Part shown: positions 44,675 through 56,919 of the stretch, piece after piece
Layout: every line of letters begins with the position of its first letter
Position numbering within the stretch: position 1 is the stretch's first letter
Assembly (NCBI GenBank): GCA_949752795.1
Contig: OX457058.1
Span: 164,426,223 to 164,490,222 of the forward strand
Reading direction: 5' to 3'
DNA: 64,000 nt
From: Hyperoodon ampullatus
Lineage: Eukaryota; Chordata; Mammalia; Artiodactyla; Ziphiidae
Program-made: the position numbers and the translations under genes
The notes under the pieces: generated by a model
Database searches by the model: none
Seen by the model: only the letters and a program-made list of their open reading frames with translations
What the model was told of the DNA's origin: nothing

Positions 44675-45085
44675 TTCCTAGGGCTACCATAATGAATTAC
44701 CACAAACTTTGTAACTTAAAACAACAGAAATTTATTCCCTCACACTTCTGGAGGCCAGAAGTCAGAAATCAAAGCGTGGGCAGGGCAGTGCTCCCTCTGA
44801 AGGCTCCAGGGGAGGATCCGTTCTTCACCTCCTTCAGCCTCCAGTGAGTCCTTGGCTTGTGGCTGCATCACTCCAGTCTCTGCCTCCCTCTTGGTATCCT
44901 CTCTGTGGGTCTCTCTTTTGTGTGTCTCTTACAAAGATACTTGTGAAAATCCAGGATGATCTCTTGAGATCCTTCATTTAATTACATCTACAAAGACCCC
45001 TTTTCCAAATAAGTTCACATTCCGAGATTCTCGGGATGCGAATGGAGATATACATTTTAGGGGCCACCATTCAACCCACTACAAT
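44675..45085 (-). mobile_element. MaLR (MLT1-type) LTR, antisense
   Basis: Text 'tcatttcctagggctaccat', 'ttaccacaaactttgtaact', 'cacacttctggaggccag', 'cctctgaaggctccagggg' and 'gacccctttttccaaataag', then the end 'attcaacccactacaat'. It is the same class as the LTR at 14815 but a different subfamily. Confidence 0.72.
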
Positions 45086-45720
45086 ATCCAAGGAACAAAA
45101 TGATCTGTAATCATAATTAATTAAAAGGTGATTAAAATATCTGTCATGTCAGGGACCCTAAAGTTACAAAATAGTGGGCAGGAAAGACTGGAGGGCAAAA
45201 GACCCATCACCTGGACAAGGCGTAACCTCAGCGCTAATGGTCTCAACTCTTGGATATTGCTTCATTTTCAGATTACAACCAAATAGGACGATTCTTTAAA
45301 TTGATCCAACCACAGCAGATCGGAGCAGCTCATGGATTGTCTCCACTCAGATTTCACGAGGAACCCATCTACTTCCCTGTGCATTACAGAGAGACCAGCA
45401 AAGCCACTTAGACACATCTCAGCATCTGTGGGGTCTCCAGTTCTTCCATTGTGATGTACAGTCCAGATTTTTAAATGCTTGCATGTCCTTCTCTCTCTCC
45501 CTCTGTGCCCTGTGTCTTCTTTCTGTGGGTTTTCTGCATAAATCAGGAAAGGGAAAGAAACAAACAGTCCTCTTAAAAAGCCATACTACTTTCATTCATT
45601 TGTGGCTCCTAAGAAGCCATGAAAGAAAATACGGTGGTTTACTCCAGAAAGAGAAAATGTTTAGGAATTTAAATATGGAGTTTGGAAATTTTAAAATAAC
45701 CCTTATCTTTCAAAAATAGA
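45086..45720. other. Unassigned sequence
   Basis: Repeat-free to the eye. A 78-codon open frame (45483-45719) begins with a hydrophobic stretch but has no domain and is not supported as a gene. Confidence 0.4.
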
Positions 45721-45724
45721 TAGT

Positions 45725-45850
45725 CATTACTTTTCCCATCCTATAGATGAAGAAAGAACTTAGGACTTAGAAGGTTAGGTAACTTCCTCAGGACACAGGG
45801 AAGCTGGGAGCTGGGAAGAAAACACAGCTCATTTGGTCCCAAACCCTTTC
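45725..45850 (-). mobile_element. MIR fragment, antisense
   Basis: 'cctatagatgaagaaagaac', 'gttaggtaacttcctcagga', 'cacagggaagctgggag' are antisense MIR words. Confidence 0.6.
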
Positions 45851-46628
45851 TTTTGGGAACCAATCTGACAACTGTTTCTGAACTCCTCTTCCAGGTGTGT
45901 GAAGGCTTTCAGGCTGACTCTGGGGTGTGCAAGAGGAAGAAGAGGAAGTGGAGTGAAGAGCCATTCTCTGAGGCATCTGAACAGAGGGAGGGACCCCCCT
46001 GGTGCAAAGAACAGGGAAGGAGCTGATGGAAGAACGCTGAGCAGCCTATGCCTATGGTGTCTTTACTCTAATGGGAATGATTCCCTAGGCTAGTTGGGAA
46101 GATGCATATAATGGAGTCCAGAAGCAATCACATGACTCCTGGGACCCCGGATACCATGTGCTCTTAATCCCTGACCAAAAAGCTGCACTGCTCTTAAAAG
46201 AGAGAAGCTTTGGCATTTCGCTTCATGTTGCCCATTCACTCAGAGGGGAGGGCTGTGAGCCCAGGGGCCAGGTCAAGACACTGCTGGGCACAAACGGTGT
46301 TGCCCCATCATCCCCAGCCAGCCCGTGTCCAGGGGCAGAATGGCTCCACTCTCTATAGATGCCCATCTCCTGAATCCTCCTCTCTTCGCAGCCGAACCCA
46401 GGTCAACCTGCCAAGAGTCACTTTGTCCAATAGAGTACTCTGTGCAGAAGCATACCCATCATCAAGCTAATGACACTTATGCTGCAGGGACCCCTGGGTA
46501 GCAGGGGCCTCTCTCAAGGGGGCTACAGGCATTTCATATCCATAATCTATTTTTTTTTCTTTAAGAGTCCCCCAAATTGTAGATGCTTCAGGCCACAAAA
46601 ACCTGTATCTGCCACATCTCTTATGCTA
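45851..46628. other. Unassigned sequence
   Basis: No repeat or exon recognised. Composition is GC-richer near 45900-46400. Confidence 0.4.
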
Positions 46629-47119
46629 CAGTCATACCTGGTTTCATCGGGCTTTGCTTTGTTGCACTTTGTGGATACTGTGTGTTTTACAAATTGAAGG
46701 TCTGTGACAGCCCTGCATCAAGCAAGCCTATCAGCACCGTTTTCCCAACAGCGTTTGCTCACTTCCTGTCTCTGTGTCACATTTTGCTAATTCTTGCAAT
46801 CTTTCAAACTTTTTTCATCACTATTATATTTGTGATGATGATCTGTGATCAGTGATCTTTGATGTCACAATTATAAGATTACAACTTGAAGGCTCAGATG
46901 ATGACTAGTATTTGTTAGCAGTAAGGTAGCTTTGAATTAAGGTATGTGCATTGATTTTAGACATAATGTTATTGCACACTTGATAGACTACAGTATAGTG
47001 TATATATAACTTTTATATGCACTGGAAAACCAAAAAGTTCATGTGACTTGCTTTATTGCAATATTTGCTTTATTGCAGTGGTCTGGAAACAAACCCAGAA
47101 CACCTCTGAGGTGTGCCTG
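46629..47119 (+). mobile_element. Tigger1-type MITE, copy 2
   Basis: The terminal repeats are CAGTCATACCTGG at the left and the complement of CAGGCACACCTCAG at the right, flanked by TA (46627-46628 and 47120-47121). It shares the whole body with copy 1 at 37298 (501 bp against 491 bp), so both derive from one internally deleted master element. No transposase is encoded. Confidence 0.9.
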
Positions 47120-47121
47120 TA

Positions 47122-48750
47122 TATCCAATGGCCATTATAATTTATAGAGCACATAATAGGGGCTTAATAAATATTAATCAAAATAACATAGCATCTATTA
47201 TGCAGCAACACTAGTCACAGGCACAGTCTTTGCCTTAGACAAGTCCAAAGTATAGTGGGGAAGAGAGATAGAACAGAATAATCACCAAAGAAATGTAACA
47301 TCACAGCTCAGATAAATGTCATGCAGCTGCCCAGTTTTAGGCAAGGACAAGTGGAGGACCCAACCTTAGGCAGAGAGGTTTCTGAAGAAGCAATAGTGGA
47401 GCTGAGATCACTAGGGAGTAAGAATTCACCGGGCGGACAGCAGAGGAGTGGGGAGAGAGGACAGAAGTGCTATCAAGGGGAAGAACACGGTATGTCCAAG
47501 GAGCCGAGAGAAGGCTAAGTTTGCTGCAGCCAGAGAGCGAGCCGGATCTTGGTAGTAAATGAGTCTGGGAGGCAGACCAACCACACAGGGCCTCGTCAGC
47601 CATATGAAGGTCTTTACCTTTAGTATTATGAGAACAGCAGGAAGTGAGGAAAGGCATTTGGTTGTCGTGTTGGGGCTCTGGTGGAGAGCACGGATAAGAG
47701 GAATGACGTGATCAGGGTACATCAGGTTCCAGAGAAGGCAGGAGGTGATAGAGAAGAGCTCACAGGGGAAGGAATTGGCTGAAGGCAGAAGGAGGGACAT
47801 TCCTCTGTTGTAACAGGAGCGGAAGTGGAGGAGATGGAGGGAGGGAGTTTATAGGGGAAGGAGGTACCCTCTGAGGCCTTTGTTTCCCTGCTGAGAAGAA
47901 GGGGCCTCAGGAAGACGGGGCAGAGGTTTGTGAAGAACGTGAGATGATCTGAACCCTGCAGACACCAGGCCACGTTGCCAGCAAGATCCTCACGCCAGCA
48001 AAGGGCTTTTATTTCCCAGACGCCCCCCACCCCGCCCCACCCCCGTGAGGCCCTGTGAGTCTTCTCTGCTCTTTCCCACAGTGTTCTTGGCTTGTGTAGA
48101 AGGATTCACACTAACAGAGGGCCTTGGCAGGAGGACTTTATTTCAAATCTCCAGACAGGTTTCTGTTTTGTTTTGTTTTTTGTTTCTTTTTGTTCGGTCT
48201 CAGCAGTTTTGGTGATGCTTAAGCCTCTTAGAGGCAAATGGTTTCTCTCGTCCAAGAAAACCACCAGTTTTTCTTGAGGAAAACTATAAAGTTATACTCA
48301 CCTGAACACAGAGATTTTAGTGGCCCAGCAGCACGCTCTCCGTGGTGGGGTAAACGGGTGTGTACAACCGAGTCAGAAGCACAGCTCGCTGGTCCCCCCC
48401 TGGCTTCGGGGAGGGAGAAACGCCTCTTTGGTCTGTTTGGATTCATATGGCACTGGGGCTATTACCTGCCTCTCGTTCTTTGGGGATGTTTTCATACCTA
48501 TTTACATTTTTATTCTGATTCAGGAGGCCAGACTAATACATAAGGATGTAAATGGCAAATTGCCCAGGGCATGCAGTGATGGAAGTTGAGGAGAGGGCCT
48601 GTTGCAGAGGGCGCAGCAGCCGTCAGGGAAGTTTCTAAGGAGAAGAAGGTACTTGGAAGAGGCCTTGAAGGACAGAGAGGGTTCGGGACGTGTGGGGTTA
48701 GGACAGGGCGTTTCCCATGAAGGGAGCAGCTTGCCTGTGATTCCTCTGCA
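47122..48750. other. Unassigned sequence with an L2-like start
   Basis: The first 70 bases include an L2-like 'agcacataataggggcttaa'. The AG-rich part at 47330-47960 has the look of an old interspersed repeat that I cannot name. The 124-codon minus-strand frame at 47426-47800 has no domain. A C-rich tract lies at 48024-48045. Confidence 0.35.
48024..48045 (-). repeat. G-quadruplex-forming tract
   Basis: The plus strand has C runs of 6, 4, 4 and 5 separated by single bases (A, G, A). The minus strand is therefore four G runs with one-base loops, the most stable class of G-quadruplex. It also contains a GC-box-like word. Confidence 0.85.
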
Positions 48751-48754
48751 CTCT

Positions 48755-48960
48755 GGTCTGGCTCCGTCACTTACTGGCTTGAAAAAGATGACTTCACTTC
48801 TCTGTGCTTCCTTTTCCTTAACTGTGACAAGATCACATTCGTACCGCCTGTGAGGCTGCACAGAGGCTGAAACAAGGTCATTCTTACAAAGGTCTTACCA
48901 CAGTTCTTACACAGATATGAAGTAGGATGAAAATATTACCAGTATTTTTATTGCTTTTGT
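48755..48960 (+). mobile_element. MIR SINE
   Basis: 'tctggctccgtcacttactg', 'atgacttcacttctctgtgc', 'ttccttttccttaactgtga' and 'gtgaggctgcacagaggctg' follow the MIR plan. Confidence 0.7.
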
Positions 48961-49118
48961 TATTATTATGTGTTAGGACATTCAATGCCAACTACTCTCA
49001 CATTCCAAAGTGAACTCTGAGAGCACCCAGCATGACTTGCCAGGAAGGTGTAAAGGGACGCTTTGCAACTCCTAGCCCCACACCTACAGTACGGGTGGCT
49101 ATAAAAAAGGATCATGAG

Positions 49119-49320
49119 GGGCCTCCCTGGTGGCGCAGTGGTTGGGAGTCCACCTGCCGATGCAGGGGACACGGGTTCGTGCCCCGGTCCGGGAGGATCC
49201 CACATGCCAAGGAGCGGCTGGGCCCGTGAGCCATGGCCGCTGAGCCTGCGCGTCCGGAGCCTGTGCTCCGCAACGGGAGAGACCACAACAGTGAGAGGCC
49301 CGTGTACTGCAAAAAAAAAG
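49119..49320 (+). mobile_element. CHR-type SINE, shorter form
   Basis: Forward copy beginning 'ggcctccctggtggcgcag', ending in an A tail of nine plus G. The exact 12-bp direct repeat AAGGATCATGAG (49107-49118 and 49321-49332) flanks it. It has the GTTCGTGCC B-box form. Confidence 0.95.
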
Positions 49321-49332
49321 AAGGATCATGAG

Positions 49333-49960
49333 TAGGCAGCTCCAGGGGAAGAAGAGGTTCTCTTTTCAGAGAGCTGTGCTCTAAGTTTACTCTCCCAAGG
49401 GTAACGGTGTCCCTCAGCTCCAGTTGGGGAAAGGGACTTCACCAGGACCGCAGGGAGAGCTTGCTATGTGTCCCCTGCAGATGGGGACACAGGAATCTGG
49501 TGTCTGATTCACAACTGAGAAGCACAAAGAACACAGACTGCTCTTTTCGAGCGGTGGAGTGGAGAGGCGGCACTGGATTGGCCTGCATCCCGAGAGTTCA
49601 CTGGGGCAAAAGGCACCAGGTTCCCTGTTGACCACACCCAGGCCACATGCTAGAAGGAGCTAGCAAGAGGGTCCAAGAGGGTTCCTGGTAATGAAAACCT
49701 CAGACAAATAAGCTGGGAATGCCTAAGATTGAGGAAGAAGCCATAAGTGACAAACTGGAACAGAGATGCATTCACCCATATAAAGGAAAAACTAAGTAAA
49801 GAATTGCTCATCAAGGTATATTTTAAGAGGCTGGGAGGAAAGCGTGTGGGAGGGAGGAGGAATTCTCTCGGGGAGGAAATTGGAAATCAACCCTATGAGA
49901 GGAAGAATCCACTGTTAACTGCCAAACCCAACTCAACAAAATTAGTTTAGTGTATTAATA
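49333..49960. other. Unassigned sequence
   Basis: No repeat or exon was recognised. Open frames at 49407-49631 and 49747-49950 have no domain. Confidence 0.4.
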
Positions 49961-49962
49961 TA

Positions 49963-50713
49963 GTAGCTTCCTACTGCTGTTAGACAAATCACACACTAAG
50001 GGCTGAAAAACTACAAAATGTATTATTTTACAGTTCTGGAAGCTAGAAATCTTAAACTGTCTCAATGGGCTAAAATCAAGGTGTCAGTATTAGCAGCTGT
50101 ATTCCTTTCTAGAAGCTTTCAGGCAGACTCTAGAGCTTCTTGCTTTTTCCAGCTTCTAGAGGCCACCTGCATTCCTTGGCTCCGGGCTCCCTTTCATCCT
50201 CAAAGCCAGCAACGGCCAGATGAGTTTTCCCCAAGTCACATCGCTTTGACACTCTCTCCTGCCCCCTTTTTCACTCACAAGGACCCTTGTGCTTACTCTG
50301 TGCCCATCTGAATAATCCAGGATAATCTCCCATGTCAAGGGCAGCTGATTAGCAGCCTTAATTCCATCTATCACCTTAATTCTCTTTTTTTATTGAAGTA
50401 CTGTTGATTTATAATATTGTGCTAGTTTCAGGTGTACAACATGGTGATCCAGTATCTTTGTAGATTATATTCCGTTATAGGTTATTACAAGATAATGGGT
50501 GTAATTCCCTGTGCTATATGGTATATCCTTGTTGCTTATTTATTTTATATACAGTAGTTTGCATCCGTTAGTCCCATATCCCTAATTTATATCCCCCTCC
50601 CCTTTGGTAGCTACGAGTCTGTTAATTCTCCTTTACTATGTAACCTAACACATTCACAGGCTCCAGGGATTCGTATTTGGACTTCTCTGGGGAGCATTAT
50701 TGTGCCTACCACA
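49963..50713 (-). mobile_element. MaLR (MLT1-type) LTR split by an L1 fragment
   Basis: Antisense LTR text: 'acagttctggaagctagaaa', 'tgggctaaaatcaaggtgtc', 'cttccagcttctagaggcca'-type, 'aaagccagcaacggccag', 'aataatccaggataatctcc', 'cagccttaattccatcta'. After the L1 it resumes with 'ctatgtaacctaacacattc' and ends 'gcctaccaca'. Confidence 0.8.
50385..50621 (-). mobile_element. 5'-truncated L1 nested in the MaLR LTR
   Basis: Antisense L1 3' end: T run, 'tattgaagtactgttgattt', 'ttcaggtgtacaacatggtg' and 'ctagtttgcatccgttag'-type text. The direct repeat TTAATTCTC (50376-50384 and 50622-50630) flanks it, with the LTR continuing on both sides. Confidence 0.85.
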
Positions 50714-51139
50714 GTAAGAATCTCCTTGCCCTTTAACTCCTCTCTCTGCCTTAAATTCAGCCCTGGAGGAGCCAGAGGCAGCCTGGCAAGCATTGCAGAA
50801 GGAGGCTGTGAAACAGAAAAGGAGCATCTGTATATCCATAGCACCAGCACAGTGCCTGAAATACCATGAGTTATCAATTAAATGAATATTCAGTGAACAT
50901 ATGCATCAACATCCCACAGTAACGGCGGGCCAAGTATGATTCCTAATGGAAGCAGCTCTCATTAGATGCCCCCAATCAGATCTTCCATCTCCCAATCGGG
51001 AAAACACTTTTTCCAAACCTCAAACTCTCTCTTATTCCGTTTTAAATTATACTCATTATTTTCACCCTGAACTCCCAAATTGTGTAATTATACCTTATAA
51101 CATATGGCACACCCATCTCCCTGAGAAGAGGGCCCCATC
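50714..51139. other. Unassigned sequence with a short L2-like piece
   Basis: An L2-like word cluster lies near 50825-50900 ('accagcacagtgcctgaaat'). The remainder has no recognised feature. Confidence 0.4.
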
Positions 51140-51154
51140 AAAATTTATAAGGCA

Positions 51155-51373
51155 TGGGCTTCCCTGGTGGCGCAGTGGTTGAGAGTCCGCCTGCCGATGC
51201 AGGGGACACGGGTTCGTCCTCCAGTCCGGGAAGATCCCACATACCGCAGAGCGGCTGGGCCCGTGAGCCACGGCTGCTGAGCCTGTGCATCCGGAGCCTG
51301 TGCTCTGTAATAGGAGAGGCCACAACAGTGAGAGGCCCGCATACCGCAAAAAAATAAAATAAAATAAAAAATA
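51155..51373 (+). mobile_element. CHR-type SINE, shorter form
   Basis: Forward copy whose tail has become (AAAAT)n. The exact 15-bp direct repeat AAAATTTATAAGGCA (51140-51154 and 51374-51388) flanks it. Confidence 0.95.
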
Positions 51374-51388
51374 AAAATTTATAAGGCA

Positions 51389-52057
51389 AAGAGTTTGCAT
51401 CTCTGATATTAAATGGGCTTAACCACTCAAATTAAAATAGTTTTTCTCTTCCAGAGAGAGAAGCGTGTTTAGAAATTCCAAGAACAATCTGGGCAGCGAT
51501 ACCCTCCAGCCAATGTCATATTCAATCTCCGCTCCACTGGAACCGAAGGTGAGGTGGAGGCATGTGTGGGCTCCTGAAAGAGCAGAGTGAATATGTCAGC
51601 TGATCAGAGCTGACTTTTGATTTTTCACAGGAAAGGGAGAACAGGGCAACATGAAAGACTGAGAGCCAAATACAGAGAAACAATAAGGTGGCTCCTGAAT
51701 GAAGAGGTAAAGCGACCTTCTCAGAGAGAACCAGGTGAAAGTCAGCGCATGACCATGTCAGCAGTGCCACCCAAACCCATCACCCAGCTGCAGGGGCTCA
51801 GAAACATTCAATGGTAGTGGAGACATGGGAGTTTCCTCGGGCCTGACTGTGACTAAAGAAAGCTTTAATCTAGGCAATTCCAGCAAGAAGAATAATGCTA
51901 ACTAGATGGTCTCTGTATGTCTAGAAAGGAGAGTCAAGGGCAATAATGTGTCAGGGTATAGCCAGGGCAGAGGACAGTGCCCAGCAGATGACAGAGGTAG
52001 ACCAGGCAGGTTCATAAGATCTTCCAAAGACCTGGATGAATGGTCCATCAAAAGCAT
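51389..52057. other. Unassigned sequence
   Basis: About 670 bases between two SINEs in the same orientation. No repeat or exon was recognised. Confidence 0.4.
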
Positions 52058-52064
52058 CTATCCT

Positions 52065-52281
52065 GGGCTTCCCTGGTGGCGCAGTGGTTGAGAGTCCGCC
52101 TGCCGATGCAGGGGATACAGGTTCGTGCACCGGTCTGGGAGGATCCCACATGCCGCGGAGCGGCTGGGCCCGTGAGCCATGGCCGCTGAGCCTGCGCATC
52201 CGGAGCCTGTGCTCTGCAATGGGAGAGGCCACAACAGTGAGAGGCCCGCGTACCGCAAAAAAAAAAAAAAAAAGAAAGAAA
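52065..52281 (+). mobile_element. CHR-type SINE, shorter form
   Basis: Forward copy with an A tail ending 'aaagaaagaaa'. The direct repeat CTATCCT (52058-52064 and 52282-52288) flanks it. Confidence 0.92.
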
Positions 52282-52288
52282 CTATCCT

Positions 52289-52761
52289 ATGCTCACCGAA
52301 CAGTGTTCTGAGTTCTGATTACCAATTTAGTTTCATGGATTTGAGGAAAGAGTTTGGAATAATCCAGGAATTAACAATTAATAGTCTCCTCTAATTTAAT
52401 AAACTTGTATTTTAGTTTATATATCTGATCTTAGGACAGCCTGAGTCATTCTCTAAAAAATTCTCTGGGCTTTCACAAATCCACCATACTGTGGCCGTCC
52501 ACTAAGGGCCATCCAGGGTAGCCAATCACAGCTGTCTCTCTGATTTCTATTCTTGATTCCTTGAACTTTGATCTATAGATCATTTAGAAATATTAATATT
52601 CTGGTAACCACACACACTTCATAGAGAACTCCTACCCGTCCTTCAAGGCCCAACTTAAACGCTACACCACGGAAAAGTTTTTTTGGGCTTACTCAGTACT
52701 GCTGGGGATCAGGGGGATGGAGAAGGGAAGCAAAATATAATTGGTGGAATCTTAGAGATCC
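52289..52761. other. Unassigned sequence
   Basis: No recognised repeat or exon. Confidence 0.4.
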
Positions 52762-52962
52762 TCTGGTTTTCAAACTTTTTCAGCTGAAGAACCCTTGTTC
52801 AACCACAAGAGGATATGGAAGCCAATATGTAAAACATAAAAAAATGGATCTCCTCTGGTTAAAGAAGGAATAAGAAGCTCAGTAACTGATCCCTGGGCTT
52901 CCTCAATGTACCCCCATCACAGGGAAACCTCTCACATCACAGTTTGAAAACCACTTATCTAT
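52762..52962 (+). mobile_element. hAT (Charlie-like) MITE
   Basis: The ends 'ctggttttcaaactttttca' and 'acagtttgaaaaccact' form terminal inverted repeats, as in Charlie-type hATs, about 200 bp apart. No transposase. Confidence 0.72.
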
Positions 52963-53806
52963 AATCTCTCACTTTACAAATGAGGAAATTGATACAGAAG
53001 CTGATGTCAAAAAACAGTTTATACAATTGTTTCACGTGGTTCTCCCAAACCATAGACGATAAATAACATGACATTAATAGTGTCCCTTTCCAGCCTTGGC
53101 AGGCATAGCTAATCAATCCCAGATGTGGCCTCAGAATCCTTCTCAATACAGAGTCCCAGTAAGCTGCGAACAATTTACCATTCTTATTCTAAATATTAAT
53201 GTTTATATCCTAATTGTTAACATATATTATTTTATATCCGTTATATTATCAACTGAAATCACTAATATGTAAAAGTATATAAAAGGCTTTAATATGACAC
53301 CTAAGCTAACAGAAATCGCATTTATACTTCACCTCTCCATTGAAGTAATGGCCTTAAATTTTATATTTTGGTAGTTGACCTTCCAAATCTAGTGGTATTA
53401 AGTGAACAATTACTATCTTATTACATTTTCTTTACTAGATTAAAACATAAAAATAAAGGTGCTGGATCTAGTCCTTGTTGGTGTTGGGTAATGCTAGCTC
53501 AAAATTTAAAATGGTGGGAGGACGCCGTTACTTTGAACCGTCTCGAGTTTGGTTGATTCAAGCTCGAAGTGAAAAAGCGCGGCAAAACATTCCAAATTCT
53601 GATTCTGGCTTAGCCATTCTCATTTTCTAAATATTCACCGCTTCCTCATTACGATTTGCCTTTGTGAGGAGAGAAAAGAACGTCCTTTACCAATCAGCAG
53701 AGCTGATTTTCACATATCAGCTATGTTCAAGGCGTACGTGAGCTTGAAGGCACAGCAGACAGCACACCAGCTGGATCTTTGAACCAGTCTCTCTCCTTAG
53801 ATTCCT
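52963..53806. other. Unassigned sequence, repeat-free at 53510-53800
   Basis: A MIR-like antisense word lies near 52972-53000. The 53510-53800 part is repeat-free, contains several CpGs (for instance 'gtctcgagtttgg', 'aaaagcgcgg', 'ggcgtacgtg') and could be a conserved element. Confidence 0.35.
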
Positions 53807-53807
53807 G

Positions 53808-54345
53808 CGATGGGGTTCAGGACATGCTACTCCAAAATATGGCATCTTGTTATTAAATATCTTAAGCTGAGGAATATTTTTTTTTAAATGGCAGAAGCAG
53901 GAAGGGTGCTCCGACCTCCCCCTGCCCCTATGCTTCTTCCCTGAAACAGGTCTTATAACTCCCCTGTGAAAGGTGCCCTCCCTGTTCCAGGAGAAGGGAA
54001 GACTTTGCCAGAAACAGGGAACTGGGAGGCTGAGAGGTCTGTCCGAACATACCGTGTTAAACTAACCTTTATCTTCCTAGTTACTTCTTCACCATTTACC
54101 ACCCCCAGCCCAAACTCCTTTGTCTTGACAATTCCTCACAAATTTATTGTTCCTTTGTCTAAATGATATAAAAGCTTCCTGCTCTGATCACTTCTTCAGG
54201 TCTTTACTCTCTTGTGAAGGCTTCCATGTAAATGTAAAAATTCAATAAAATGTCATACTTTTCTCCTGTTAATCTGTCTCTGTTGATTTAATTTTCAGAC
54301 CCAGCCAGGAACCCTAAGGAGGTAGAGGAAAACTTTTCCTTCCCT
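53808..54345 (+). mobile_element. ERV1-like solo LTR
   Basis: It begins 'tgcgatggggttcaggacat' and 'gctactccaaaatatggcat', as in gammaretrovirus-like LTRs. TATAAAAG is at 54167-54174 and AATAAA at 54244-54249. It ends with 'cagacccagccaggaacc' and 'aggtagaggaaaacttttcc'. No internal viral gene adjoins. The flanking duplication was not resolved. It may have been an old promoter. Confidence 0.65.
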
Positions 54346-56919
54346 ATACCTGCCTAGGAGCTTTGCAGAGGAAAGTGTTCCCTCTTGGAAGAACTTAGGA
54401 GAAAGTCATTGCCCTCCTCACCACCTCCTTTCTCCATCTCTCCCTTGGAGGAGGGGTCATTCATCTGCTTGGGCAAGTGAGGACAGAGCACTTATACCCA
54501 CCTGGTCAAGTCTTCACCTTTCTCTCTCCACCTATCTCGCTTGCTGGGCTTGCTTGAAGGGAGGCTCTTCCTGTGTCTGGGCTGGAGAGTTCAAGGGCAG
54601 GTGGAGGAGAGAGAATAAAGAGGAAGCCCTTCTGGGCCTGAGGTTCAATTCACAATGATGTCCAATCCAGCCTATCAGCAATACAAATGACAAACTTTGA
54701 CTTCTTAGGGACCCTCAGTTGCAGAATTTGGAGGGGAGAGGAGAGTTATCACGTAGTCTCTTCCAGAGCTCCAACACTGCCCAAGATGCGGCTCTGTGTG
54801 CATGGTGTCTGTGTGCATGTGTGTTGTCTGCCATGGTTCTAGACACACATAAAAACTTCCAAACTTCCGGTAAGACAAATTTCAGGTGGTCTTTATTATC
54901 AACGAAGCTCAACCAATCAAGGAAACTTCATTCTCCTCAAAGAAGAGGTTGTCCAGTGTGATACTCCATCACCTTCACCAGCAGCACGCACACCTTCCCC
55001 CAATACACAGCTTTATGGAGCTTTACCAGCATGGCTTTATTCCAAGTCACAGCAGGACCACGCAAGATAATCCACCCTCACACTGTCACTGCCCTCATGA
55101 TACATCAGCTGCCTTCTCCCTGACAGAAGCTTAGATTCAGCTTCCCATGTCTCTTATAAGGCTAGACTGTGAAACTAAGACTTCTGCTCTCCCATCCACA
55201 ACACCTCCATGCTCTCTTCTGGGTGTGTCTTTGTCTAATTGTTACTAGGAGTGATCAGGCACTACCTCAGCCCCCTGAAGCTGACCACAATCAGAAAAGA
55301 CGGGACTTTCCCTTCTCTAGAATTAGGACTGGGCAAACCTTCCTGCCACTCATCTCCATTTCTAGCAGCAAATCAGGTTTTTGGCTTTACAGCATGAGTC
55401 TTCAAAAGACTGATTTGTTGGGAGTATGACAAAGTTCTGATTAGCTACTATGTATACTGATATATACACCATGGTGAGGAGTTGGGGGAGCTTCAGATCT
55501 TCAGGTTCCCTCTTAAATCAGAATATGCATCCTACTGCAACTGTTTCAGGGCTAAAGTACCTATTATAATAAACTTTCTTCCAAAAATCTGCTTTTCAAC
55601 TACTTTGAGCCCTAATTCATGCATTTTTTTCTGGGATCTTGGAAACCTTTAGGGAAAAGTTTTCATTTCTGTTTTTCATAACTTATTAAATATAAAGAAA
55701 TATATCCATAAAGTAATACAAATTCAAATAGTACTAGATGGCTCAAAATAAAAAATAACTCTTCCTTCCCTCTTTGCAACCAAGAATCCCACTCCTCAGA
55801 TGTAACCACTCATAAATGCTTCTTTTGTGTAATGCTTATGGGCTTACCTTCACAATACTAAATTATATGCTTTATTTTTTAATCTGCTATAATATATTTT
55901 ATACTTTACTTTTTAAATTTGCTAACTGTAAGCCTTATATATGGATTCCCTGAAATGAAAAATGAGGAGTTTTTAGTTAATACTGCCTTCCCTATTCATC
56001 TTCAATATTTCTGCCAGTCACTTTGTTTTTTAATTTTGTAGGTTATGTTCACAAGTCTAAATGATGCATTTTGAGTCTTTGAACCATTGACTTTACACAA
56101 TATCTTGACCCATTAACTTCAGACAATATGTTAGGACGAGGAAATTAGTGTCCCTACATTTGCCTTAACGTCTCCTCGTAGCCTTCCAATTCCTGCCTCC
56201 CCAGCTGCCCCTTAGTCCCACACGCCGTTAACTTTACATGTTCAATGTCAAGGTTTATAACATTTACATCAAAGTCAAAATATGACTAAGGCTTTCATGC
56301 TTTATTTATAAGTTGATTCTACATTGAAAGCCAATAACTAGCATTAGCAATATATGATTACGTATACATTATTCACTGCAGACCATAAAATACATAATTG
56401 GACCAGCAGAGAAAATACTGTAATCCTACACCACTAAACCTGTTCTGCTTAAGTATCCAAACCTCAGAGGAGTAGAGAAGGAGGACCAGCATATTCCAAT
56501 TATACATATATAATAATTATATATATAAAATAATTTAACAATATACTTTCACTGTATTACTAAGATCACCCAGTCTTTTCATTCCACTGTTGGTTGAAAG
56601 GACCAGCTTTCTTCATACAGATCTCCAAGAATTTTACTGTTCCCTGTGTTTCCTTGTTTGTTTTTGTTTTATTTGTTTGTTTAATCTTTAAAACTTTATT
56701 ATAAAAAGAACTATTGATTAAATCACAACATCTGTTCACATACCTTTACATTCTCTTCTCTTACTTTGAACATTCATGGGTTTTGGTAAAGTTGTGTTCA
56801 ATTATTTCTTATTTTATCTTTAAAAATAATTAGTATTAATTTATTTTGGCATACTTCTGAATCCTTAAGTGGTTTTTGTTTTGTTGTTTTGGTTTTTTAA
56901 TGGATTAAAACATATAATT
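54346..56919. other. Unassigned, mostly AT-rich sequence
   Basis: About 2.6 kb with no exon. The 55660-55930 part may be an old LINE or DNA element. A palindromic AT-rich stretch lies near 56500-56540. Small open frames at 54719-55134 have no domain. Confidence 0.35.

Noticed and set aside
47426..47800. 124-codon minus-strand open frame
   Set aside because: It has low complexity and no motif, and the plus strand of the region looks like an old AG-rich repeat.
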